Assembly: GCA_029255685.2 (NCBI GenBank)
Contig: CM055315.2
Coordinates: forward strand, 48,899,705 to 48,963,704
DNA: 64,000 nt
Origin: Silene conica
Taxonomy: Eukaryota; Streptophyta; Magnoliopsida; Caryophyllales; Caryophyllaceae
Reading direction: 5' to 3'
Positions 21,426 through 31,968 of the stretch are shown here, one piece after another; within the stretch, counting starts at the first letter, position 1, and each line of letters opens with the position of its first letter. Position numbers and translations under genes: made by a program. The notes beneath the pieces are model-generated. The model saw only the letters and a program-made list of their open reading frames with translations. It had not been told where the DNA came from and made no database searches.

Positions 21426-23153
21426 AGGTTCATGAAAATTTTACAATTGTGTTTTTCATAAGGTTTAAAAATTTTGAAAATCGGAACTTTCTGCCTCGAC
21501 ACTTGATCGACTCTCTGTAGCACTCGATCGAGTGCCCCCGTACCAGGCATCGTGCATGTGTTTTTAGGGTTGTGATCGATCTTGTTTTTCGATTCTTATT
21601 TGCATATTGTTAATTAATCGATATTTTTAGCAATATGTGAATCTTTTGTTGTTGTTTATTCATGATTTACACGTTTTAAATCAAAGGTACAAACTTATTT
21701 TGATTTTAAAAGTGCAGCGTTTGCGTTTTAAACAGTCACTCGATCGAGCCATGCTGCACTCGATCGAGTGACACTGATACTCGATCGAGTGTCCCTGATG
21801 CTCGATCGAGTGTCCCTGTTTCAGGCTGTCTTTTCTCGAAAATAACTTGTCTTTATATTTTCACATGGCTTAAAATGATATACTGTATACGGAAATAGTA
21901 TATTATTTTTGTGAATCGGTTCACCCTTGATTGATACATATTATTTTAAAACGGTTTAAGATAATGGATTATAAACTTGTTAAAATTAAAGTGGTTAAAA
22001 CGGTATAATCACATAATTTTAATCCTAAAAGGTGGTTTAGTAAAAATTTGTTAATCATAATAACAGCATTATGTCATGAATGAATTTTAATTTTAGTTGA
22101 TGCATTTTATTTATCGTCTTGTGAATGCCTTGAATGCTTTCAATAACGTATTTAATTTTTGCAAACGGTTTTAACTTAGTGTGGCCTTAGTAGATTGTGT
22201 TACCGTAATGATGGAACAGAGTCTTGCTTTTAATTTTTAGATCTTGTATCTCCGTTTTGGGTTTTTGCCATGTAATTACTTTTGTATTTAAATTAGAATG
22301 TAAATAGGTTTACTTTTGTAATTTAAATTAGTAATTTTGTGAAGACCAAAGACGGAGACCGAATGCTCACTCCCGCTGCAAAGACCAAGATGGACCATCA
22401 AGACAAGCTTCTAGGGTCCAACAGTGGATTCCAAGTTGTTTTATGTTTATTTTGGTAGGATAGGCCACACTAGGACTTCTATTTAAGTTTATTGCATTTA
22501 TTTTATGCTTTCATCGATAATAGCTTGCATCATATTCCGCCTAAAACCAAACCACCTATATCATGCCTGAGAACTGACTCATGTAGAGGTTACGCGTTAG
22601 TTTTCTATGACAATACAGATGTCACATGTAAATTGCAAAGCCATCACTTTATTTTATTCATTCATGCATATGCTAGATATTAGTTCACTTAAAATGGATA
22701 AATAAAAGTTGATGGGGTCTTCCTCGTATAACCAAAAATTGAGAATAGTCTTTATAAATCAGACTCCCATGAATCCCTTCTTCGTCGGTAGGCATAATAT
22801 GACCCCTTCTACGTCGGGTAAGTGGGAACGGATGATTTATTTTATCTCAACATCATAGTCACTCGATACTATCTAGCGACTGAGATGGACTAATAGATAG
22901 GATTTACGGAAATCTATGGACCAAGAGTTCCAACAGTGGAATTAGCCAAGCTGTGGGCTTATCAATATACGGAAATTGAGTCTTGGGATCGTTTATATAA
23001 TTCTTGAGGGAGATCAATTATATAAATGCACGAGTCTACGAGTTTAAATTCAATTTAATATAGACTTAAATCACAACAATAAGTTGCTTATATGGTTTTG
23101 TTTTATCTTCTTTTCAGTGTAGAACACGTTCAATTAAAACTGCTGTATAACTA
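21426..23153 (+). other. Copia B leader with CTCGATCGAG palindrome clusters
   Basis: No gene. A degenerate and a perfect ACTCGATCGAGT-like palindrome lie at 21504 and 21525, and four more have cores at 21741, 21761, 21782 and 21803, a spacing of 20-21 bp. The leader ends with a pyrimidine tract and TTTTCAG at 23117, 37 bp before the gag ATG, resembling a 3' splice site. The corresponding part of copia C (58658-60405) is the same in organisation. Confidence 0.85.
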
Positions 23154-24374
23154 ATGGCTGGTGAAGACCCAATGCCAAGTGTCAAGCTAGCATGTGAATC
23201 CTGGCTAAAAGCCTTCATGGACTCCATGAATCAGTCTACTAGACTGAGAAATGATGGGTCAAACTTCCTTGACTGGGAGGCAGCACTACGGAATGTTGCC
23301 ATTGCTGACGGAAAGCTTAAGTATTTAACTGAGCCCATTCCGGCACACCCAGGAACTGGAGCTAGAGCTAACGAAGTTCGCGCTCATAGCGACTTCGTCA
23401 TGGAAGCCGGTGCGATAAAGAACGTACTCATCTATGCAATGGAATCAAATTTGCAAAGACGCTTCATATGCCATGGTGCAAACAAGATTTTCACCACGCT
23501 CACTAACGAATTCTCGAACGCTCCGAGAATCGTTTCTTATGAGCATACCTGTCGCTTCTTTGAGGCGAAACTCCAAAAGGGCCAAGCTGTTAGCCCACAT
23601 ATTCTCAACATGATTGAGAATATCGAGAAACTGGAGACCCTAAACTGCTAGATCAGTGAGAACATAATCGTTGATCGAATGCTTCATTCGCTTCATGATG
23701 GGTTCGCCCTCTTTAGGGCCAACTACTACATGAACGACATGAAGAAGACTCCTCATGAGCTCCACTCCCTTCTCGTACAGACCGAGAAGGATCTGAAATT
23801 AAGTGGGAGTGTGAAGCAGGATGTTCTCATGATCTCCAGTAAGGGAAAGGGTAAAGGGAAGGCTAAAGCTCAGGGCGACCTAGCAGTAGGTAAGCCCAGG
23901 TTCAAGAAACCAGGATTTACAAAGAGCAAGGATACTAGCATGGAATGCCACCACTGCCACAAGACTGGGCATTGGAGGCGCTCATGCCCCGTGTATCGCG
24001 AGGACATTAAAGCAGTCCGCGTTACACCTGTTGGTATGTCTTCTTCTTCTTTTATTAACCATGCAAGTTGCGGAACTTGGGTACTAGATACTGGTTGTGG
24101 TTCTCATCGATGTAATCATGTGCAGGGCCTCCGAAACCAAGAACCCCTCATCAAGGGTGAGGTTGACCTGCGTGTCGGGAATGGAGCACGTGTTACTGCC
24201 GTCTCGAAGGGAACATACGTGATCCAGCTTCCAATTGGATTCGAGTTATTTTTATATAACTGTTATTATGTTCCTAGTTTGTCCAAAAACATTATTTCAG
24301 TTTCTGCACTTGACAAACTCGGTTTTTCATTTGTAATAGAGAATAATAGTTGTATTTCCCCTTACACAATATGA
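23154..24374 (+). pseudogene. Copia B gag and protease region, broken
   Basis: Frame 23154-23651 is Gag residues 1-165, ended by the same TAG as in copia A. The same frame resumes after the stop to 24374, with the CCHC knuckle (CHHCHKTGHWRRSC) and the protease signature WVLDTGCGSH. A 1-bp deletion before the integrase, shared with copia A, closes the frame at 24374. Only the stop and this frameshift separate it from the intact arrangement in copia C, apart from missing residues before the knuckle and in the FIHMIEINH segment. Confidence 0.93.
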
Positions 24375-27127
24375 TTTATGGCAAGGCAGTTTCCATGAAT
24401 GGAATTTATGTTTTAGATCAAACCACCGAGATATTACATGTGAATAACAAGAGATTAAAGGTAGGTGACAAAGATCAAACTTACCTATGGCATTGTCGTA
24501 TGGGACACATAAATGAGAAACGCGTAAAACAGCTCATACAGAATGGAGCTATCTCGCCCTTTGATTTCGAATCATATGGCACGTGTGAATCATGTCTCAT
24601 CGGTAAGATGACTCGTATTTCCTTCAAAGGTGTTAGAATGCGCGCTGCCGACCTATTAGGACTCATACATACGGATGTGTGTGGCCCTATGTCGATCAAC
24701 GCACGAGAAGGCTATAGGTATTTCATCACTTTCACGGATGATTTGAGTAGATATGGCTATGTCTACTTAATGAAGCACAAAAGTGAATCCTTTGACAAGT
24801 TCAAAGAATACCAGAATCGGGTACAGAACCAACTGGGAAGAAAGATTAAAGCACTACGTTCTGATCGTGGTGGTGAGTATCTTTCACACGAGTTTGATCA
24901 ACACCTTAAAGACTGTGGCATCGTTCTACAGTTAACTCCACTTGGAACACCACAATTAAATGGTGTGTCCGAACGGAGGAATCGAACTCTACTTGATATG
25001 GTTCGATCCATGATGAGTCACACCGTTGTGCCTGATTCATTGTGGGGCTATTCTCTTTTTTCAGCCGCTCTAATACTTAACCGAAGTCCGTCTAAAGCTG
25101 TCGACAAGACTCCATACGAATTATGGAAGGGAACGGTCCCCAACTTGTCCTTTATTCGGGTTTGGGGCTGCGAGGCTTATGTCAAGTGGAGACACGAGGA
25201 TAAGCTCGGCCCGCGATCGGTCAAGACATACTTTATAGGCTATCCAAAGGGAACTTTTGGTCATTACTTCTACTCGCCAACCGAACAACGTGTTTTTGTT
25301 GCGGCTAGTGCGACGTTCTTAGAGAAACAATTTCTCGAGAACAAGTCGAGTAATAGAACCTTCGATTTATCGGAGGTTCAAGAACCAACTACCGAGCAAC
25401 CATTGGAGGAAACGGTTCCTTCAACCGAGGCTGCGGTAGATATTCCTGAGGAACCTAGGAGGTCGGGAAGAGTCTCTATTCCTCAGGACAGATACATTGG
25501 TATGGTCGAGGAACATGATATAGAAGACGTCTTACTCCTAGAGGGTAATGAACCCACGACCCTTAAAGGTGCCATGACCAGTTCTGACTCAAAGCTATGG
25601 CTAGAAGCCATGCAATCCGAGATGGACTCCATGTATGAGAAAAACGTGTGGGATCTTGTGGACCTACCTGCAAAGATATGTCCCCTTCAATGCAAATGGC
25701 TTTACAAGATAAAGCATGCTGTGGAAGGACAACAAGATATCCACAAGGCCAGACTAGTTGCTAAAGGTTTCACCCAAGTGCCAGGCTTGCACTACGATGA
25801 GATCTTTGCACCCGTAGTCATGCTGCGTTCCATTCGGATTATCTTAGCGATCGCCGCATTTCACGATTATGAAATATGGCAAATGGACGTTAAAACCGCC
25901 TTCTTAAACGGTTATTTGGAGGAAGAGTTGTACATGGTACAACCTGAGGGTTTTATTGATCCAGCACATCCTAAGAAAGTTTTCAAGCTTAAGCGTTCCA
26001 TCTATGGACTTAAGCAAGCATCGCGGAGTTGGAATCATCGCTTCGACCAAGTGATAAAAGAGAATAGATTCATTCGATCAGTCGAGGAACCATGTCTCTA
26101 TATCAAGTCGAGTGGGAGCAATATTGTATTCCTAGTACTGTTTGTCGACGACATACTCTTGATTGGGAATGACATACCTCTCTTATCTTCGGTTAAAGCA
26201 TGGTTGAAAAACCATTTCCAGATAAAAGATCTGGGAGAGGCACAAAGAATTTTGGGCATCCGTATCTACAGGGATAGATCACGACGGATGTTGTCTCTCA
26301 GTCAGGAGTCTTATATAGATAAGATTCTAGAGAGATTCAGCATGACGAACTCCAAGAAAGGGTTCCTTCCTAGGACTACTGAGCTTCACTTGAGCAAGTC
26401 TCAAGAAGCCAAGACATTGGAAGAAAAAGAGCGCATGAGTCGGATTCCTTATGCTTCGGCAATAGGATCGATCATGTATGCCATGATATGCTCACGTCCA
26501 GACGTTGCATATGCATTGAGTATGACTAGTCGATTCCAAGCTCATCCAGGTGAACCACACTGGATGGCCGTGAAAAACATTCTTAAGTACCTACGGAGGA
26601 CTAAAGATTGGGGATTGACTTACGGAGGCGACTCAACACTCTGCGCCACGGGTTACGCAAATGCTAGCTTCCAAACGGATCGAGATGACTTGAAATCTCA
26701 GTCTGGATTCGTTTTTACTCTTAATGGCGCTGCTGTCAGCTGGAAAAGTTCTAAACAGAGTGTTACAGCAGATTCTACGACTGAGTCCGAGTACTATGCC
26801 GCCTCGGAAGCAGCTAAGGAAGCAATATGGATGCGTCAATTCTTACAAGGACTCTCGGTAGTGCCTAGTTCGAATGACCCAATCACCGTTTATTGTGACA
26901 ATAAAGGTGCCATCTTCCAAGCTAAGGAGCATAAGTCTAGCAACAAGGCTAGACATGTACAACGGAAAGCTCATCTAATCCGAGATTACGTGGAGCAAAA
27001 GGAGATATTCATTGATAAGATAGCTATGGATGACAACATAGCTGATCCTCTCACAAAAGCATTACCACGTGATAAGCATGACGGGCACATTCATTCCATG
27101 GGAATTAGATGTGTTCCTAAGTTGTAG
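24350..27127 (+). pseudogene. Copia B integrase, reverse transcriptase and RNase H
   Basis: One open frame of 925 codons, out of frame with the upstream gag-protease. Order: HHCC zinc finger (WHCRMGH ... CESC), integrase core with D, D and E all present (HTDVCGP, RSDRGGEY, NGVSERRN), reverse transcriptase (QMDVKTAFLNG, FVDDILLIGND near 26140) and RNase H (ESEYYAASEA, VYCDNKGA, DPLTKALP). All catalytic positions I can check are retained, but it lacks its own start and upstream fusion, so it could be made only by frameshifting or in trans. Terminates at TAG 27125-27127. Confidence 0.92.
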
Positions 27128-27992
27128 TACTCTTTTATGAATTCATGTAATAATTCATTTTCTCGTGTACTCTATTCAACCTTATTGTTATGATATATAA
27201 TGTTTTGTTTCTCATGTGGAATTGTACGCTAATTTTGAACACCACAAAGTGAACTGATTAACATTACATCGTTTTGGTCCTTGATTACCCACTTGAGCTG
27301 ATAACTCAGGCAATCATTTTGTGACGTTTGGTTGATGGTGGGTTCAACGAGCCATAAGTCACACGGCTGACTAACCAATCACAAAGGCGAGTTATACGGA
27401 TATCTCGTAGGACACCCCTTGACAACGTTATGGAGTCCTAAATGTTTTATAACATTGGGTGCCAGGTCGTGGATAGGACCTCCATAGTGTTCCTTAGAGT
27501 CGAGTCTTTTGATTTTCAACTGTCTCTTGAGATTAAGGCAGATTTTGGGTAACTTTGGTTTCTTTCCCACGGTCATCGTAACAGGGGCCAAGAGGATTTT
27601 TTCTGGGTTATTTCATGCTGCGCGAAAATCCGCAGGATTCGAGTTGAGAGAAATATCCAAACCCTTATCAGGATTTTATCATTTCTCAGGGCCACTCGAG
27701 GAGTAGTAACTGAAATGCATGGCCATGCTCGAATACAGATTCGTTTTATCAGTTAAGTTACTCTCTAGTCGAGGAAACCACTCTTGATACAGATCTCTTG
27801 TGAGATACGACCTTTGCGAATGCGGATTCGCAAATTGTCTTACATTGAGTGGGAGAAATTTTAAAAGGATATGAGAATCGATTATCGCACCTACACTTGT
27901 ACGGACAAGTGGGAGTTTGTTGGAGCCTTGTGTCCTCCACATGTAGTGTGATAACGTCATTGCACATACCCTTGTACGGACAAGTGGGAGAT
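27128..27992 (+). other. Copia B 3' untranslated region with repeated polypurine/LTR-start module
   Basis: Noncoding. Three purine tracts occur: TTGAGTGGGAGAAATTT (about 27844), ACAAGTGGGAGTTTGTTGGAG (about 27902) and the functional ACAAGTGGGAGATTG just before the LTR at 27980-27992. The second is followed by a short imitation of the LTR start (TTGGAGCCTTGTGTCCT compared with TTGGGGCTGGTGTCCT), so the polypurine/LTR junction is duplicated 90 bp apart. Confidence 0.8.
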
Positions 27993-28988
27993 TGTTGGGG
28001 CTGGTGTCCTTGACAGTTAGTACAATTACTTACTAAATCTCTTAAAGGATCACAAGGGCATACTTCAGTATCTTTATCAGTTGATCCACGTTTATCAATA
28101 ACGGTTGACTTGCTAGATAAGTTTGACGTTATTGTCATACGGATGGTGGTAATCAACTGGTCCCTATACGTCACACCTATAGGACACGTTTGAGAGATGT
28201 GAAGGTATGAAAATACAGTCACATTTATGCCGGATATGACTAAACAGTTAGTCAGAGGTATTGACTATTAAATTAGTCAATAAGATGTTGAGATTATTAT
28301 TTAATACGGATTAAATAATTTTAGCTAATACGGATTACATGATTAATTCGTAAATTAAATATAAACGGTTATATTTAATTAAATATTGTATTCGTGTATT
28401 AATATAAACAGTTATATTAATTTGGGCAATTATACAATATCATAATTTTATCTGACCATTATTAATACATCGACTGCATTAATATCTGATAACAAGTGTA
28501 CGATTTATAATTTAAAATCCCGTGAATAATTTATTGCTAAATGGGTCGAATCACGAATCAGAATAAGGTAAGACTGGAAAGCCCACTCTTACCCTATTCG
28601 AAAATTCGGCCGAGTGGTACATAAGGAGGAGACTTCTCCTTATGTCAGGTTACTCTGGTTTCACTGTAAAACAAATCTCAAAGAAAATTAGGGTTTGAGA
28701 GCATTCTTCTCCCATAACCCAGATCTCATATCTAAAACTCAAAAAGGCTCTCCCTATATTGCAAGGCAGTTGCAGAGGATTTCTAGCACACGCGACATCG
28801 TCTCAATCTAAGTCTTGGGTGCAAGTTATAGGAGGAAATTTGTTTTAATTCCTGTTCTTAGGCCTTTCGCGCAAGGACTAAAGGTTGTACTCTTTTTCAT
28901 GCCTTTTTAATCTTATGACCATATTCACGACTGTAATTTTCATTATAATCCTGCAAGTTTAGGGCGAATACATGTTATATTCCCCACA
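27993..28988 (+). repeat. Copia B 3' LTR, complete
   Basis: 996 bp, TGTTGGGGCTGG to ATTCCCCACA, with short inverted ends. Same family as the 998-bp LTRs of copia C. Followed by CCTTG, the flank shared with copia A. Confidence 0.95.
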
Positions 28989-29801
28989 CCTTGTTCCCAC
29001 GACTGCCTGCTATATTCGCAACCACCGGCAACCCCCTCGCCGGTCGCCGGCGAAGCAAACCAGACCCAAACCCAGGTCCGGTTTCTCTCCCACACGACTC
29101 AGCCACCCCATAAGAATTTCCTTGTCGACGTTGACACCAGTGCTACCACCACCCAAAACCGCCTTCTCCGCCTCCCCTGACACCGGACTCATACACCACG
29201 GTGGTACCACTGTGTCGACCTCCCCCAAGTCAACAGTGGTACCACCCCCTACACCCCCCTGTGAAAGCGTGAGCCAACCCGAGACCAAAACTGAGATCAA
29301 ACAGGGAAACGAATTCTCCTTTTTACGCCACCCTGACATTTGAACCCACTGTGACAGCCCTCACACGACTCCCCTGACCACCGCGATCAAAGAGACAGGA
29401 ACACAAAACGAAGATGACAACCCGACACTAAACGAATCTAATACCAAAATGCGAGCAGAAACAACTGGACTGAACTATCGACAAGGATGCGTGTAGCCAT
29501 ACCTGATTCCCGGTCAATTCGAAGGGTGTTAGACCGCTCTAGACCGTCGCGTGGACCTCCTTTCCTAAGACTGTAGTGGCGGCAGTAGGGTTGTGTGGTT
29601 GTTTATGTGTAAAGTGATTGGAAAGGAGGTGTGCAGCCTCTTATATGACGGCAGGCAGATTGTGAGGGTCTGAGTGAGTGTTTGAGGGTTTCTCAAATCT
29701 CGTGGGCTGTTTAAGAGTTGTACACGCTTCACGAGGCCCACTCCCCTTTACCCACGGTCTCTAGTTCGAACCCCCACATAGAAAAATGCCAACATCCAAC
29801 G
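28989..29801 (-). repeat. Gypsy LTR M fragment (reversed), target of copia B
   Basis: Matches 4298-5105 next to copia A almost base for base, and the reverse complement of about 36590-37395. It stops at about 29801 in mid-LTR, where the sequence switches to the opposite orientation of the same LTR family (29802 on). Confidence 0.88.
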
Positions 29802-30205
29802 AATGTTGAGGAAATGGAGGAAATGTATATTGTATTATTTCATGTCCTAATTATATTACCTACTCAAGCTCGTGTTGACCCTGTTTGTTTGTTTGTGTCT
29901 GTGTTGATCCAATTTATTGGGGAGCAGAATGAAAGGTTTAGACTTATGGATGCTGGAACGGTGGAGAGGCGATGGACCAGACCTACCTAGTGCTAGTTCT
30001 TTCACTTAGTCTTTCACCGTGTCTGAACTTTTAGTTTTGGTTTTATAGACAGTTGTACCTTTGAGACATTTGTTTAACGTTTAATTACTTAATAACGTAC
30101 TGTATTCTTCCTTTCTTATCTACTACCTCGGGTAACCGAGATGGTAACACCCTTGGTTATTTCAGGAGTCCTAGTTCAGGCCCCTAAATAAATGAGGGTG
30201 TTACA
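29802..30205 (+). repeat. Gypsy D 5' LTR, only the 3' end retained
   Basis: Matches 38109-38518, the end of LTR M, at roughly 95% by eye and ends GAGGGTGTTACA. The upstream 1.7 kb of the LTR is missing and replaced by an inverted fragment of the same family. Confidence 0.88.
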
Positions 30206-30208
30206 AAG

Positions 30209-30221
30209 TGGTATCCGAGCG
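30209..30221 (+). promoter_or_regulatory. Gypsy D primer binding site
   Basis: TGGTATCCGAGCG three bases after the LTR; one mismatch to the usual tRNA-Met complement TGGTATCAGAGC. Confidence 0.85.
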
Positions 30222-30750
30222 AACGATCCTCTGGCCTAACCTAATGAACCCAATGAATGTCGGAAGAGTCTAAATAAAATGAACCCCGGGATAGAACTGT
30301 TAGGAGCACACTCAAGGGGAAGTATAAGTCTGGGGCCCCCTCACACTAAACCATAGGCCTTCTCAGTTCTACCCGGATACCTTGAGTGAATACGAGCGAA
30401 AAGGGTAGAATAGGAAGTGATGGGAATTTGTGGTAAAGCATGATAAGGGGTTATAGAATCCTTCTGTTATATGAATGGCATGAATATGAAGGAAAAAGTA
30501 CGAATATCAGAAGTATATGGTTGTTTTATATAGAGTACATAATAGTGTGGATACATGCAATAATCAGTATTATAATTATGCCATGTCTAAAGATATGCGG
30601 TTACGTAACCCCTGAGCCATGTGTAGGAAAGTACTATTAATATATATATAGTCGTTGTATTTGTAACCTGATGTTTAAAGGTTATGACCTTAATATGAAT
30701 GAGTACCCATACTTAAAACCAGGACTCATCTTTTTCTTGTATGTCATAGA
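30222..30750 (+). other. Gypsy D leader
   Basis: Noncoding sequence between primer site and gag ATG (30751). I see no conserved element apart from AT-rich stretches. Confidence 0.7.
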
Positions 30751-31968
30751 ATGCCTCCAAGAAGGAATAACGCAGCTAATATCACACAAGAAGAGTTAGA
30801 CCTACCGATAGCTGAGAATGAGGCTATAAAGGCCAGACGCATGGATTCTGCCAAGATGAGCACTATAATCGCGAGGCATAACCCTAGTCAATTCACCGGG
30901 GAAGGGGAACCTCACTTACTTGGAGAATGGTGTCGAGAGTTCAGCAACTTGTTCGAGTTGATAGACTGTCCAGAAGAACTGAGAGTAAATCAAGCTGCTC
31001 ATTAATTGAGGGGAATGGCTGGCGATTGGTGGACGGGGAATAAGGGAGAAATTCGAGAGGCTGCTGTCGAGGATGGGATCAATCACGTGGAATGGGTCGC
31101 ATTTAAGAGGATCTTGTTCGAAGTCTTCCTACCTGTGTTTCAAAAGAGCAAGCTAAGAGAAGAATTTGAGCTTTTTCGTATGACTGATGAGATGACCGCG
31201 GAGGTCTACTACAGGAAGTTTTTGCAGCTGCTGAGCCATGTGGGAGAAATGGGGATGGATGAGGCAATGCTTGCCATGAAGTTTGAGAGGGGGCTAACCA
31301 TTGATGTCAAGAAGAGACTCATTGCTGCACCACCCACCACAGTTCGTGATATCTATTTGCGGGCTGGGGCAGCTGAGAGGCTCGCTGATATGATAAAAGA
31401 GGAGAAGAAGACAAGAAGTGATAAGAGGAAGACGGTGGCTTTGATTGAAAATTCAGGGTCGAAAAAGAAGAATTCCAACAGATACAGTGATTATTTTAAC
31501 CACAATACCTCATCAAGTGCAAAGAACCAGAGTGGTGGTAACTACAAGAGTGGGGGCTCGGGAACCAGTTCCGTGGGTATAGTGTGTTATGGGTGTGGAA
31601 AGACGGGACATAAGCAAGCTGTGTGTCGATCCTCAGGCGGATATCAATCTGGGGGTTACCGTACTCCAACTTCGGGGTACGGTGGGTCCCACATGAATAC
31701 TTCGGGGGGTGGAGGTTATCGTACTCCTATGTCAGGCTATGGGGGGAATTCAAGGTCTGGTACTAGCAACAACTACCAGAGGAGCTATAAGAATTACCAA
31801 AACCGTTCCCACCATAACCAGTACAACGGGAGTGGCAGTAACCAGAAGACCGTAGCTAAAGGCAATCAGCAGTCAGGAGCAGCCACTACTAGCCAGAGTG
31901 GAGTGAAGACTAGTAGCAAACTCTTTGCCATGGAGAAACAGGCTGCCAAGGATGATGCCATGTCGTGA
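30751..31968 (+). pseudogene. Gypsy D gag
   Basis: Starts at ATG 30751 (MPPRRNNAANITQEEL). A TAA at 31003-31005 replaces the Tyr expected in the capsid motif AAH.LRGMAGDWW, after which the same frame continues to 31968. The capsid region (Retrotrans_gag; FLPVFQKSKLREEFELFRM) spans roughly residues 85-220, followed by a basic linker and a CCHC knuckle (CYGCGKTGHKQAVC, about 31588-31630) and a Gly/Ser/Tyr-rich tail. A frameshift at about 31960 separates it from the protease, which in this family is normally in one frame with gag. Confidence 0.9.

Larger units (their letters stand above)
20931..28988 (+). mobile_element. Copia element B, nearly full length but defective
   Basis: Truncated 5' LTR (20931-21410), primer site, 1.7-kb leader, gag-pol (23154-27127), duplicated polypurine region and complete 3' LTR (27993-28988). 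The 5' LTR begins exactly where element K ends, lacking its first 516 bp. The two LTRs differ at about 11 of 480 comparable positions by eye. It shares stops, frameshift and gag deletion with copia A, and shares the 3' flanking DNA, so A and B appear to be duplicated copies of one insertion. Confidence 0.95.

Noticed and set aside
21501-21810. Palindrome array considered as a CRISPR array
   Set aside because: The repeats are 10-12 bp palindromes with 9-11 bp gaps inside a plant retroelement leader; there is no repeat-spacer structure of CRISPR type.
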